Assembly: GCA_963763205.1 (NCBI GenBank)
Contig: CAVXNQ010000006.1
Coordinates: 1 to 64,000, forward strand
Direction: 5' to 3'
Source: DDH964 sp963763205
GTDB taxonomy: Bacteria > Desulfobacterota > Desulfuromonadia > Desulfuromonadales > DDH964
DNA length: 64,000 nt
The notes beneath the pieces are model-generated. The model was not told where the DNA came from, did not search any database, and saw only the letters and a list, made by a program, of their open reading frames with translations. A program made the position numbers and the translations under genes. Positions 26,990 through 37,184 of the stretch are shown here, in pieces; the first letter of the stretch is position 1; each line of letters starts with the position of its first letter.

Positions 26990-28288
26990 TCAAGGCAGTT
27001 GGTCCGCCAGGTCCTCAAGAGCATCGAGCAGCCCCCAAGGTGAATCTTCGATGACGTGAACCGGCACTTTCAGCTCCCGTTCCAGATCAGCCAACGACAG
27101 GTCGTCGAGCAGCAGCTCCTCTCCCTCGCGCAGCATCACCGCGGGGAGCAGCAGCGCCGCCCCGAGGTCCATCTCCCTCAGGGCCGCCAGCAGGTCGGCG
27201 CCGGTCAACAGGCCGGTGACCGAGACGTGGCCGCCGAAGAAGCGGTTGGCAACGGCGACGAGACGGATCTCCACCCCCGTCGCGGCACCGAGCGCGGCGA
27301 CGAAGCGCGCCACCTCGGCAGCCGCCGAGGTCCCGGTGACGGCGGTCAGCGGCGGACAGGCAAGCGCCCTGGCCTCCTGCAGCACTTCCGCAGCCGCGGC
27401 GCGGAAGCGGGCGAGCAGGCCGACGCCGTTCTCCAACTGGGCCAGCTCCTCATAGGCCGCGAGCGGCGGGAGCTCCCGCTCCGCCTGGAGATAGAGCTCG
27501 TCGGCGGCAAAGACGAAGCGGCTGCCGCTTGCGGCCAGAAAGCGTTCCTGACTGGCGTGAATCTGCGCGATGACCGCCTCGGCTTCGGCCCGCTCCGGCG
27601 GCCGCAGGACGGGAAGGCGCCGGCGGAAACCGGTCAGACCGACCGGCACCACCGCCAGGCTGCGCACCCCCGGATAAAGGGTCTGGAGATCGGCGATGCT
27701 CCGCTCCAGCACCGTCCCGTCGTTGATCCCCGGGCAGAGGACGATCTGGGCGTGCACCACGATGCCCGCAGCGGTCAAGCGCCGCAGCAGCTCGAGGATC
27801 GACGGGCCGCTGCGGCCGAGAAGACTTTCCCGCACCCGGTCGTCGGTGGCATGCACCGAGACATAGAGGGGGGACAGCTGCTGTTCGACGATGCGCCGGA
27901 TATCCGCTTCGCTCACGTTGCTCAAGGTGACGAAGGAGCCGTAGAGGTAGGAAAAGCGGAAATCCTCGTCCTTGACGTAGAGCGACGGGCGCATCCCGCG
28001 GGGGAGCTGGTGAACGAAACAGAAGAGGCAGTTGTTGCCGCACTGGGTCGGCTGGGGATGTTCGAATTCCAGTCCCAGGGATTCGCCGGCGTCCTTGTCC
28101 AGCTCCAGGTCCCAGAGTTCCCCGCTACGCCTGCGAACCTCCAGCAGCAGCTCCTCGTCGGCCTCGTAGAGCAGGTAATCGAGCAGATCGCGCACCGGCT
28201 TGCCGTTGATGGCCAGCAGGCAGTCCCCCGCCTCCAGTTCCAGCTCGGCAGCGATGCTGCCGGAAGCCACGGCGAGAATTTCAAGCAT
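26990..28288 (-). CDS. DUF512 radical SAM protein with N-terminal PDZ-like domain
   Basis: The 432-residue protein opens with a PDZ-like domain (LEILAVASGSIAAELELEAGDCLLAINGKPV). It has a cysteine cluster CGNNCLFCF (a radical-SAM-like CxxxCxxC arrangement, residues about 80-90) and the long DUF512 C-terminal region. Family members are widespread in anaerobes. Their reaction is uncertain. The ATG at 28288 is chosen because the upstream frame runs into the transporter gene. The downstream small gene starts at its stop codon. Confidence 0.85.
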   Translation of the reverse strand: MLEILAVASGSIAAELELEAGDCLLAINGKPVRDLLDYLLYEADEELLLEVRRRSGELWDLELDKDAGESLGLEFEHPQPTQCGNNCLFCFVHQLPRGMRPSLYVKDEDFRFSYLYGSFVTLSNVSEADIRRIVEQQLSPLYVSVHATDDRVRESLLGRSGPSILELLRRLTAAGIVVHAQIVLCPGINDGTVLERSIADLQTLYPGVRSLAVVPVGLTGFRRRLPVLRPPERAEAEAVIAQIHASQERFLAASGSRFVFAADELYLQAERELPPLAAYEELAQLENGVGLLARFRAAAAEVLQEARALACPPLTAVTGTSAAAEVARFVAALGAATGVEIRLVAVANRFFGGHVSVTGLLTGADLLAALREMDLGAALLLPAVMLREGEELLLDDLSLADLERELKVPVHVIEDSPWGLLDALEDLADQLP

Positions 28289-29378
28289 CGGGGCGGACCT
28301 CTCCTTCCCCCTGCTGGAAGAAGGCACTGCGCCGGTAGCGGGCAAGGAGGTGACGCAACAGGACATTGCCGGCCGCCGCCGTCGGCACCGCCAGCAGCAG
28401 GCCGAGAAAACCGAACAGCTCACCGCCGGTCAGCACCGCCAGGATGGTCGCCATCGGGTGCAGACCGACGCGGTCGCCGACCACCCGCGGGGTGATCACC
28501 ATCCCTTCGAGGGCCTGCACCAGGGCGAACCAGCCGATCACCAGCGCCAGGTGAAGAAAATCATGATACTTGGCCACGGCCATGGTGCCGGCGACGACGA
28601 TGCCGAAGATGGTGCCGACATAGGGGACGATAAAGGCGAGCCCCGACAGGAGGCCGATGATCAGTGCCAGGTCGATGCCGATGAGCAGCAGGCCGATGCT
28701 GTAAAGGAGCGCGAGAATCAGGCAAACGCTGAGCTGTCCGCGCAGGAAGGCGCTGAGCACCCCGTCGACTTCTCGGCCGAGCTGCTGGAGCTGCTCCCGG
28801 TAGCGGGCAGGAACCAGGTCAAGAATCCCGGCATGGAGGCGGTCGAAATCGACCAGCAGATAAAAGAGGTAGACGGGGATGATGAGGTAGCCGAGAACCG
28901 CGATCAGAAAGCCGATGGTGGTTGAAAAGGCCCGGGAGACGAAGACCGCCAACTGGTTGACCACGTCGAAGGAGAGGTTCCTCACCCCGGCCAGCAGCTT
29001 CCCCAGCAGGGGCTGCAGATCCCCCTGGCCGGAGATGCCGAGACGTTCCAGCCAGGCCGCCGGCAGCGCCTGGTAAAGCCCCTGTGCATAGGCCGGGAGG
29101 GCTTGCTGAATCGCCTGCAGTTCGCTGCGCACCGCCGGCACCAGAAACGCCGTAAAGACCGCGATCCCGAGGGTCAGCAGCAGGAACACCACCAGCACCC
29201 CGGCCCAGCGCGGCAGCCTTTTCCGCTCCAGCCAGCGCACCGCCGGGTCGAAGCAGTAGGCGAGAAGCAGCGCCAGCAGCAGCGGAATGACCACCGACTG
29301 CAACAGCACCAGCAGCCAGCCGATGGCAACCAGAACCGTCAGCGCGATCAGGTAGGGAAGCAACCCCGCCTTTTTCAT
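28281..29378 (-). CDS. AI-2E family transporter (PerM/YhhT)
   Basis: The 365-residue protein has eight or so transmembrane segments and the family pattern FIVPYVGTIFGIVVAG and EGMVITPRVVGDRVGLHPM. Despite the AI-2E name, several members are antiporters, so substrate is not assigned. The ATG at 29378 has GGAGCGGGC upstream. It overlaps the DUF512 gene by 8 bp, so they form an operon. Confidence 0.9.
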   Translation of the reverse strand: MKKAGLLPYLIALTVLVAIGWLLVLLQSVVIPLLLALLLAYCFDPAVRWLERKRLPRWAGVLVVFLLLTLGIAVFTAFLVPAVRSELQAIQQALPAYAQGLYQALPAAWLERLGISGQGDLQPLLGKLLAGVRNLSFDVVNQLAVFVSRAFSTTIGFLIAVLGYLIIPVYLFYLLVDFDRLHAGILDLVPARYREQLQQLGREVDGVLSAFLRGQLSVCLILALLYSIGLLLIGIDLALIIGLLSGLAFIVPYVGTIFGIVVAGTMAVAKYHDFLHLALVIGWFALVQALEGMVITPRVVGDRVGLHPMATILAVLTGGELFGFLGLLLAVPTAAAGNVLLRHLLARYRRSAFFQQGEGEVRPDA

Positions 29379-29466
29379 GCCCGCTCCGTCAATGACAACC
29401 GTCCGTTCCTCAGACCAGCAGCCGGCCGGTTCCCAGGCCGGGAAAGTCACTGCGCCGCGTAAACGC

Positions 29467-29508
29467 AAAAGTCCCCGCCGGAGGGAGGTTCCATCCAGGC
29501 AGGGACTT
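29467..29508 (-). terminator. Intrinsic terminator after hfq
   Basis: On the minus strand AAGTCCCTGCC pairs with GGCGGGGACTT (one G-U), followed by TTTG. It closes the mutL-miaA-hfq run. Confidence 0.7.
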
Positions 29509-29554
29509 GTGAAGCGAAGCGCAGTTGACGGCCTGGTCCCCCCCGGGGGGCAGG

Positions 29555-29788
29555 TCAGTCTTTTCCCCCATGGAGGCGGAAGGAGCCGTCACTGGAGGTA
29601 ATGGAGGAGATCGCGTGCTTGTAAAGCAGGATATCGCCGCCGCTTTCGATCAGTACGCAGAAGCTGTCGAAGGACTTGATGTAGCCTTCCAGTTTTTCTC
29701 CGGACATCATGACCACGGTAACCCGAACCCGCTCTTTACGGGCCTGGTTGAGATATTGGTCCTGAATGTTGAATGGTGTCTTGGCCAT
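29555..29788 (-). CDS. hfq: RNA chaperone Hfq
   Basis: The 77-residue protein has the Sm1 motif FNIQDQYLNQARKERVRVTVVMMSGEKLEGYI and the Sm2 motif with YKHAISSI. It forms hexamers that pair sRNAs with mRNAs. The ATG at 29788 (AAGGAGTGGAC upstream) is preferred over an in-frame GTG at 29794. It is downstream of miaA, the common miaA-hfq order. Confidence 0.97.
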   Translation of the reverse strand: MAKTPFNIQDQYLNQARKERVRVTVVMMSGEKLEGYIKSFDSFCVLIESGGDILLYKHAISSITSSDGSFRLHGGKD

Positions 29789-29798
29789 GTCCACTCCT

Positions 29799-30758
29799 TC
29801 ATTGGGTCATAAAATCGTCAAATAACGACAGGATTCTAGCAGACTCTCGCAAGGAATCAACCCAAATTATTGATTTGTCTTTGCGAAACCAGGTGAGCTG
29901 GCGCTTGGCGTAACGCCGGGTATTGACAATGATCCGCTCGCGCATCTGTGCGGGGCCGCAATCGCCCTGCAGGTGGGCAATGACCTCCCGGTAGCCGATG
30001 GTCTGCAACGCCTTGAGATTGGGGGAAAAGCCGGCCTCGAGCAGCCCCGCCACCTCCGCCACCAGGCCGCGGGCGAGCATCTCGTCGACCCGCTCGGCGA
30101 TCCGCTTTTCCAGTTCCTCCCGCGGCGGCAACAGGCCCAGCTTGAGGCAATGGTAGGGGCGCTCGGCAAAACCGTGGGCGGCCTGGTGGGCGGAAAGGGG
30201 CGTACCGGTCAGCTCCCAGATTTCCAGGGCGCGAATGACCCGCACCAGATTCCGCGGCGGGATGTTCGCCGCCGCGGCCGGATCGACCGCCGCCAGGCGG
30301 CGGTGCAGTGTCCCCGGGCCGGCGGCGCGCTCCTCGGCGGCCAGCCGCTGCCGCAGGACAGGGTCCGCGCCGGGGACGTCGACCAGGCCCTCGGTGAGGG
30401 CACGGATATAGAGCCCGGTGCCGCCGACCACCAGCGGCAGGCGCCCGCGATCGTGGATGGCGGCGATGATGCGGCGGGCCCGGGGCAGGAAGTCGGCCAC
30501 GGAAAATTCTTCATCCGGGTCGACCACGTCGAGCAGGTGATGGGGGACCAGCGCCTGCTCGGCGGGGGTGGCCTTGGCGGTGCCGATATCCATGCCGCGG
30601 TAGACCTGGCGGGAATCGGCCGATACGATCTCCACCCGGCGGTGGCTGGCGAGCTGCAGGGCCAAGCCGGTTTTGCCGGAGGCGGTCGGTCCGCAGAGGA
30701 GGACCACCTTCGGTCGGGGGGCAGGTGGGTTGTCGGCACCTTGCTTGGTCACGGTCAA
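29799..30758 (-). CDS. miaA: tRNA dimethylallyltransferase
   Basis: The 319-residue enzyme has the P-loop GPTASGKT, the DSRQVYRGMDIGTAK motif and the C-terminal tRNA-binding region (RRYAKRQLTWFRKDK). It adds dimethylallyl to A37 of tRNAs reading UNN codons. The start is a TTG at 30758 overlapping the mutL stop, or a GTG at 30752. It is part of mutL-miaA-hfq. Confidence 0.95.
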   Translation of the reverse strand: MTVTKQGADNPPAPRPKVVLLCGPTASGKTGLALQLASHRRVEIVSADSRQVYRGMDIGTAKATPAEQALVPHHLLDVVDPDEEFSVADFLPRARRIIAAIHDRGRLPLVVGGTGLYIRALTEGLVDVPGADPVLRQRLAAEERAAGPGTLHRRLAAVDPAAAANIPPRNLVRVIRALEIWELTGTPLSAHQAAHGFAERPYHCLKLGLLPPREELEKRIAERVDEMLARGLVAEVAGLLEAGFSPNLKALQTIGYREVIAHLQGDCGPAQMRERIIVNTRRYAKRQLTWFRKDKSIIWVDSLRESARILSLFDDFMTQ

Positions 30759-32587
30759 CTGCGCTTGAACATGCGTTCCACGTCCCCCAGGGTCAGCCGT
30801 TTCATGACCGGCCGACCGTGGGGACAGTGGCCGCGGAAGTCGACGCCGTCGAGATCCCGCAGCAGCGCCTGCATCTGGGCCGGAGCGAGCGCCTGGTTGG
30901 CGCGTACCATGCCGTGGCAGGCCATGCGGATGAGAATGGCGTCGAGGGCATCCTCGAGCAGACTGCTGCTTCCCTGGGCGGCCAATTCGCCGGCGACGTC
31001 CCTGACCAGGTCGGCCACTGCAACCTCGCCGAGCAGCTGCGGCAGGGCCTTGACCACGTAGGCGTTGCCGCCAAAGGGTTCGATTTCGAAACCGAGCCGG
31101 GAAAAATCTTCCAGGTGTTCGCCGAGCCAGGCCGCCTCGCGGTAGTCGAGCTCAAGAACGGTGGGGAAGAGGAGCAGCTGCCGTTCGATGCCGTTACCGA
31201 GGAACTGCGTCTTGAGCCGTTCAAATCCAATCCGTTCATGGGCCGCATGCTGATCGATCAGGAGCAGATCGTCCCCATCCTGGCAGAGCAGATAGCTGCG
31301 CCGGTACTGGCCGAGGAGTTGCAAGGAGCTGAAAAAGCCCCGCGCGGCCGGCTGCCCGGCAGCGGCCGGGGGAGCCTTTTCAGCCATCGCCTGCGGGGGC
31401 CGGGCGGCCGGGACGGCGTCCCGGTCGGGAAAGGACATGGCCGCAGGAGAACTGCCGGAATAGGCCTGGAGGGCCTCGGCGATGCGGGTTTGATAGACCT
31501 GCTGGGGTGGGATGAGTGGGGCCTGCTGCGTCCGGGGTAAATCCCCGGGAGGAAGAGGCGCCGCTGCAGTAGCAGGCGCGGTGCCGATCCATCCGGCCGG
31601 GCGCAGGGTTTCGCGCAGCGCGGCGACGATGAAATCGTGCACCTGGCGCTGGTCGCGGAAGCGGACCTCGTGCTTGGTCGGATGCACGTTGACGTCGACC
31701 AGCTCCGGATCGAGATCGAGAAACAGCACGGCGACGGGGTAGCGCCCTTTCATAAGCAGGTTGCGGTATCCTTCGAGGACTGCGTGCTGGACCACCCGAT
31801 CGCGGATGTAGCGCCCGTTGATATAGGTAAAGATCGCATTGGCGGTGGAGCGGTTCTGCCCCGGCTGGGCCACCAGGCCATGCATCGCCAGGGGACCCTC
31901 GCCGTCCTGGCGCAGCGGCAGCAGGTCCTTGAGCAGCGGCCGGCCGAGCAGTGCGGCCACCCGTTCCTCAAGGCTGTGCTGGCGATAGACGTCGAGCAGG
32001 GTGCGGCCGTTGTGCTGCAGCCGGAAGCGCACCTCGGGGTTGGCCAGGGCCAGCTTGGTGACCACGTCGCCGACATGGCCGAGCTCGGTTTCGTCCCGGC
32101 GCAGGAACTTGCGGCGCGCCGGGGTATTGAAAAAGAGGTTGCGCACCTCGATGACCGTGCCGCGGGGGAGCCCCGCCGCCCCGGAGCGCCGTACCGTCCC
32201 CCCCTCGAGGTAGACTTCCCAGCCGGCCTCCGCGTCCGCGGCCCGACTGCGGATGGTCAGCCGGGAAACGGCGGCGATCGACGGCAGGGCCTCGCCCCGG
32301 AAACCGAAGGTGGAGAGCCGGAAGAGGTCGTCGTCGCTGGCGATCTTGCTGGTGGCATGGCGCTCGACACAGAGCAGCACATCGTCCCGGCCCATCCCCT
32401 CGCCGTCGTCACTGACGCGGATCAGCCCCTTTCCCCCCTGCTCCACCTCCACGAGGATTTCCCCGGAGCCGGCATCCAAGGCATTTTCCAGCAGTTCCTT
32501 GACCACCGAAGCCGGCCGCTCCACCACTTCTCCGGCCGCAATCTTGTTGCAGAGATTTTCGGCGAGAATGCGAATCCTGTTGCTCAT
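30755..32587 (-). CDS. mutL: DNA mismatch repair protein MutL
   Basis: The 610-residue protein has a GHKL ATPase domain (ELLENALDAG, DDGEGM, GFRGEALPSI) and a C-terminal dimerisation domain (about residues 420-610). The C-terminal region has DQHAAHERIGFE; a classical DQHA-x2-E-x4-E endonuclease site is present. It coordinates mismatch repair with MutS. The start at 32587 has GGCGGAGGAGC. A Pro/Ala linker lies between the domains. Confidence 0.97.
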   Translation of the reverse strand: MSNRIRILAENLCNKIAAGEVVERPASVVKELLENALDAGSGEILVEVEQGGKGLIRVSDDGEGMGRDDVLLCVERHATSKIASDDDLFRLSTFGFRGEALPSIAAVSRLTIRSRAADAEAGWEVYLEGGTVRRSGAAGLPRGTVIEVRNLFFNTPARRKFLRRDETELGHVGDVVTKLALANPEVRFRLQHNGRTLLDVYRQHSLEERVAALLGRPLLKDLLPLRQDGEGPLAMHGLVAQPGQNRSTANAIFTYINGRYIRDRVVQHAVLEGYRNLLMKGRYPVAVLFLDLDPELVDVNVHPTKHEVRFRDQRQVHDFIVAALRETLRPAGWIGTAPATAAAPLPPGDLPRTQQAPLIPPQQVYQTRIAEALQAYSGSSPAAMSFPDRDAVPAARPPQAMAEKAPPAAAGQPAARGFFSSLQLLGQYRRSYLLCQDGDDLLLIDQHAAHERIGFERLKTQFLGNGIERQLLLFPTVLELDYREAAWLGEHLEDFSRLGFEIEPFGGNAYVVKALPQLLGEVAVADLVRDVAGELAAQGSSSLLEDALDAILIRMACHGMVRANQALAPAQMQALLRDLDGVDFRGHCPHGRPVMKRLTLGDVERMFKRS

Positions 32588-32620
32588 TGCTCCTCCGCCG
32601 GGGTTCCCGACCCGGGAATG

Positions 32621-32644
32621 CAAACGGCCGGGAACCCCGGCCGT
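32621..32644 (-). terminator. Intrinsic terminator after the ExeA-type gene
   Basis: A 9-bp stem ACGGCCGGG/CCCGGCCGT with a 3-nt loop is followed by TTTG on the minus strand, between the ATPase stop and mutL. Confidence 0.6.
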
Positions 32645-32675
32645 CAGTTGCTACCTGTTCGCCCGGACCGCGGCA

Positions 32676-33578
32676 TCAGAACTTCTGTTCCAGGCGATCG
32701 AGCATGGTTTCGATCTCATCGAGATCGGTCCCCTCGTCGCCACCAGCCGCCTTCCCGGTCGTCTGCAGCAGCAGCCCAAGGTCGCCGGCTACGCTGTGCA
32801 CGATGTTGCCGTCGATCAGATTCTGCTTGCGCAAAAAGCCCTCGAACAGGCAGTTGTCGCAAACGGTATTGATCAGCCGCGGTACGCCGCCGGTAAAGCC
32901 GTGGATCAGCGAGAGGCTGTCGGCGGCGAACAGCATCCGCTTGGCCCCGGCCACCACCAGTCGATGCTTGATGTACGAGGCGGTGATATCCGGGGTCAGC
33001 GACTTCAGATGGTATTTGACCGCCACCCGCTGCGCCAGCGGCTCGTCGAGGCGGAGGCATTCCTCCACTTCGGCAAGTCCGAAGAAGACGATGTTGAGCA
33101 GCTTTTTGCCGGGGATCTCCAGGTTCAACAGGCCGCGGAACTCCTCCATCAGCTCCCGGCTGTGCAGCATCTGCGCTTCGTCGATGAGCACCACCGCCCG
33201 ACGTCCGGAGGCCTCGATCTGCAGCAGCCGTTCATAGAGCTGTTTGAGCAGATCCAGACGACCGACAGCCGGGCTCTGGACACCCAGTTGCATGGCAATC
33301 CGGGTCAGGATCCATTCCGGGGTGATGCCCGAATGAACCATGACCAGCAGTGACGATTCGTACTTCTCTTCAGGAAGGTTGTCGAGCATGCGCCTGGCCA
33401 GCGTGGTCTTGCCGGTACCGACCCCGCCGACCAGGACCGCCAGGCCTTTATTGGAATCGACGGCATACATCAGGCGCAGCAGCGCATGCCCATGCTGGTC
33501 GCTATTGAAGTAAAACCGGGCCTCCGGAGCATTGGAAAACGGCTCTCGTTCCAAGCCAAAATGCTCGATATAACTCAT
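32676..33578 (-). CDS. ExeA/GspA-type AAA ATPase
   Basis: The 300-residue cytoplasmic ATPase starts MSYIEHFGLEREPFSNAP, the usual ExeA opening, with Walker A GGVGTGKTT and Walker B VVLIDEAQ. It lacks the C-terminal transmembrane segment and peptidoglycan-binding domain of full ExeA, so it is a short form. Such proteins help pilus, secretion or transposition systems. It is next to a large TPR gene on the same strand, a likely partner. The start is an ATG at 33578. Confidence 0.85.
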   Translation of the reverse strand: MSYIEHFGLEREPFSNAPEARFYFNSDQHGHALLRLMYAVDSNKGLAVLVGGVGTGKTTLARRMLDNLPEEKYESSLLVMVHSGITPEWILTRIAMQLGVQSPAVGRLDLLKQLYERLLQIEASGRRAVVLIDEAQMLHSRELMEEFRGLLNLEIPGKKLLNIVFFGLAEVEECLRLDEPLAQRVAVKYHLKSLTPDITASYIKHRLVVAGAKRMLFAADSLSLIHGFTGGVPRLINTVCDNCLFEGFLRKQNLIDGNIVHSVAGDLGLLLQTTGKAAGGDEGTDLDEIETMLDRLEQKF

Positions 33579-33611
33579 CAGCAAATTCCCCCTGGCTGCA
33601 ACATCCCTGGT

Positions 33612-36141
33612 TTAGACGAATGACACCCGATCCTTTTTCCCGGTTTTCTGGCCGGCATCTTCGTCGTTGCCGTCGCCAAGGCCCAACTCCTCATGCAGGG
33701 CGGCAATCTTCACGCCGACTTCGCGGTAGAAGGGGTCGGTGGCCGCCACGGTCTCGAAGGCGGCAAGAGCCTGCTGCGGCCGGCCCCAGCGCTGGTAGAG
33801 CAACCCCATTTCAAAACGCAGCCCGGCAGCTTCGGCTGCCGACAGGGACAAACGGTCGAGGGCGGCCAGGAATACCGCCTCGGCTTCGGCGTGCAGGCCC
33901 TTTTCCAGCAGGCAGATCCCTTTCAAGGTCAGGGCATCGAGGGCGCGGGCAGGATTATGTAACGCCTTGTCGAACTCGGCGATCGCCTCATCGATCAGCC
34001 CCATCTCCTTGTAGGCGATGCCCAGGTTGTAGTGGGACTCGGCGTCTTCGACATCGATCGGCTCGCTTTCCGCTCCGGCCTCGGCAGCAAACTCCTCATC
34101 GAAATGGAAGGCTTCGGCCTCCTCCGCACCGGCCCGGTCGAGGGCCGATTCGACGTCGCCCAGCAGCGCTTCGGTAAGATCCACATAGGCCGGAGTGGGA
34201 GGAGCGGCGGCGGTCGCCGTTCTGGTGCGGGCCGCGCCGAGTTCAGCCAGCTTGGCCAGGGCCTGCGGGCACGCGGGCACCATGGCCACCAGCTCGTTCA
34301 AGACCCGTTCGGCGGCATCGAAAAGTCCCTGCTGCACATAGAACTCGGCTTCTTCCAGCTCGGCCGCGACAGCCTGTTCGTCGAGGGCAGCGGCCGGTTC
34401 CGGCTCCTGCTCCCACGGGAAGGCGATCTCTTCGGCAGGCCCGGCCAGGGCGGGTGCGAGGTCGATCTCCTCATCGAGAACCAGCAGGTCTTCCTCCGCC
34501 TCCTCCGCCATTGGTTCCAGGCCGAGCTCGTCTTCGAGTACCAGCTCATCGGCCAGTTCCAGCTCGACCTCCAGCTCTTCGGCCGCTTCCGGAGGTTCCA
34601 GCGCTTCGGCCGTTTCGGCGGGAGTGGTTGCCGCGGTCTCTGCCTGCGCTGGAGCCGCCGCCATCCCTTCCCCGGCAGAAGGCACCTCCGCCAGGTCCAG
34701 ATCGAGGTCGAGCTCCAGTTCGATTTCCCGTTCCTCCTCGCTGGCGGCCGCAGCCCCAACCTCCGCTGCCGCCGACGGCTCCGTCCCGGCCGGCGGCGTC
34801 GCAAAAACCAGCTCCGGGGAGACCGTCGCGTCGGTCACTTCTTCGTCGACGCCCTCGAGGAATGCCAGCGGAATTTCCGCGGCGGCATGCGTCCCAAACG
34901 CTTCTGCCGGCCCTTCCTCCGGCTCTGCCGGCTCTTCCTCCGGCTCAACCGGCGGTTCCGGGGCAATTTCGACGACGCTCTCGGGCTCTTCCAGCGCCTC
35001 GGTTGCTTCCTCGCGGCTCGATTCATCGAGGCTTGCCTCGGCGGCAGGGGCGGAGGTCTCCGCGGCAGAGACTTCGCCCTCCGCCGGCGATGGCCGGGAG
35101 CAGACTGAAAAGCGTGTCTCCTTCTCCGCTCACTGCGTGGAGAGCGTGAAGGGTTTTCGCGGCACGCGGGTCATCGATGCCGCTGTCGCCCAGCTGTTCA
35201 TAAAACTTTTTCAGCAGCTCCACTTTGCCGGCGGCAAGAAAGGCCTCTTGCCATTCCTCCAGCTCGTTCAGCGCCCGCGGGAAATCCCCCAGATCTAGGC
35301 TGGCAAGGATATGCCCCTCCCGAAAAGCCAGGTCCTCCGGGGCAATTTTCAGCAGGTGCTGATAGGTGAGCCGTTCGTTCTCGAACTCCTCTTTTTTTCG
35401 ATAGCAGAGGGCCAGCAGCGGCAGGATTGCGGTATTGTCGGGGTCCTGCTGCAACAGCCCCTTGAGGGATTCGAGCGCCCGGTCGGTTTCGCCCTGTTCG
35501 AGCAGGGCGCGCGCCTGACCGGTCTGCAGCTCGAAATCCCCCGGAAAGTGCGGCAGGAAGAGGTCGTAGAGTTTGAGAATGCGCGCGAAATCCTGCTTCT
35601 CCCGCAGTTTTTCGAGAATCTCCAGGATCTCTTCGCGAGCCTTCTCCTTGAGTCCCTCATGCGCATACATCTCGGCAACTTTGACCCGGAGGTTGAGATT
35701 CTCGGGTTCCAGTTCCTTCATTTTCTGCAGCACCTTGATCGCCTCGGGAAGCATCGCGTTCTTCTCGTAATAGGCCACCAGACTGCGGTATTCGGAAAGG
35801 GCATTGCCGATCAGCCCCTGCTTTTCATTGAGCTCGGCCAACCGGTGATAGATGCTTGCCCGGGTCGGCTCGATTTTCTGCATCTGCTTGTAGACTGCAA
35901 TCGACTTCAGGTAGAAGCCGCTCTCCGTATAGTGCTTGGCAACCGCCTCATAGGTTTCGAGAGCCTCCTCGGTTCGCCGGTCGCGGCTGTACAGTTCCGC
36001 GAGTTTCTGCCTGATCCTGACATCCCGGGGATCCAGTTCAAGCAGCTTCTGGTAGTCCTTGATGGCGCGCGCAATCTGCCCCTTCTGGAGAAATTTCTGG
36101 GCCGAGGCGAGGAGTTTTTCCTTATTGGACAAAATGGACAC
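33612..36141 (-). pseudogene. Large TPR protein with acidic linker, one frameshift
   Basis: Two long open frames in different phases together give a protein of about 842 residues. The N-terminal part (ATG 36141, MSILSNKEKLLASAQKF) has about seven TPRs. The second frame continues into a long Glu/Ala-rich stretch (from GEVSAAETSAPAAEASLDE to ELVFATPP) and ends with further TPRs (YNLGIAYKEMGLIDEAIAEFDKAL). One base shift near 35090-35096 joins them. The second part has no ribosome site of its own at its first start-like GTG. It lies 34 bp upstream of the ExeA-type gene, so both probably form one unit. Split genes are the less likely alternative. Confidence 0.75.
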
Positions 36142-36410
36142 CCTTGAGGGAAAAATGGGATAAGTTTTAAATTTAAACCAACGCCGACGACCCTGTCAAG
36201 GTCAAAGAATCCCTGCAATTCCTTGAGAATGCGGCGTTTTAGACCCCATCAAGAGAGCGGGGCCGGGGCCGGAGAGAATCGTCATGAACGGGACCGTAAC
36301 GGTGGCGGAACCGGCGGTTTGCCCGCCCCGATGGACCTTGCCGGCGGCACCTCCCCGGTCACCGCGTAAAGCGGGGAAGCTTTTGATTTTCCGTTTGATT
36401 ATGCCAGAAG

Positions 36411-37121
36411 TCAGAGCTTTTTTAAACGGCTGATTTCCGCTGCCGACAAGGTGCGGAACTGCCCGGGGCGCAGTCCCGCCAGGTCGAGAAAGGCAAAGCG
36501 GATCCGCTTGAGGCGACTGACCGGGTGACCGACCGCCTCGCACATCCGCCGCACCTGGCGGTTGCGCCCCTCGTGGATGGTCATCTCGAACCAAGTGTGC
36601 CCGGCACTGAAGCGTACCCTGGCCAGCCGGGCCGGAGCGGTCGGACCATCTTCGAGGGTCACCCCCGCACTGAGCCGACGGATGGTCTCCTCGCTCACCA
36701 ACCCGCGGACCCTGACCAGATATGTCTTGTCGATCTGGTGGCGGGGATGCGCCAGGTGATGGGTCAGGGCGCCGTCGTTGGTGAGCAGCAGCACCCCCTC
36801 GGTGGTCAGGTCGAGACGCCCCACCGGATGGAGGCGGGCCGGAATCTCCTTCACCAGGGCGCTGACCGTACGGCGCCCCTCGGGATCACTCAGGGTCGTG
36901 ACGTAACCGACCGGCTTGTAAAGCAGGACGTAGTAAGGAGTTTCCGCCGCGGCCAGGGGTTTGCCGTCGAGGCGGATTTCGTCACGCTGCGGATCGGCGC
37001 TCTCGCCGAGTCCGGCGACCCGGCCGTTGACCATCACCCGGCCCGCGGCGATCCATTCCTCGGCGGTCCGCCGCGAGGCGAGCCCGGCGGCAGCGATCAG
37101 TTTTTGCAGGCGTTGCCTCAT
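36411..37121 (-). CDS. rluB: Ribosomal large subunit pseudouridine synthase B
   Basis: The roughly 236-residue enzyme has an S4 domain (LQKLIAAAGLASRRTAEEWIAAGRVMVNG) and the RluB/RsuA catalytic motif GRLDLTTEGVLLLTNDG, with catalytic Asp, and EGRNRQVRRM. It modifies 23S rRNA near position 2605. The ATG at 37121 is preferred because GGGAGC lies upstream. It lies after the scpAB terminator. Confidence 0.95.
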   Translation of the reverse strand: MRQRLQKLIAAAGLASRRTAEEWIAAGRVMVNGRVAGLGESADPQRDEIRLDGKPLAAAETPYYVLLYKPVGYVTTLSDPEGRRTVSALVKEIPARLHPVGRLDLTTEGVLLLTNDGALTHHLAHPRHQIDKTYLVRVRGLVSEETIRRLSAGVTLEDGPTAPARLARVRFSAGHTWFEMTIHEGRNRQVRRMCEAVGHPVSRLKRIRFAFLDLAGLRPGQFRTLSAAEISRLKKL

Positions 37122-37142
37122 CTTCCGAGCTCCCATACAACG

Positions 37143-37166
37143 AAAAACGCCGGGAAGACCCCGGCG
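37143..37166 (-). terminator. Intrinsic terminator between scpB and rluB
   Basis: CGCCGGG/CCCGGCG stem, 5-nt loop, then TTTTTCG on the minus strand. Confidence 0.85.
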
Positions 37167-37184
37167 CGGCAGGTGCGACGCGGA

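Noticed and set aside
33612..34838. The C-terminal TPR frame as an independent gene
   Set aside because: Its first possible start (GTG) has no ribosome site and the upstream frame is open and continues the acidic region after a one-base repair.
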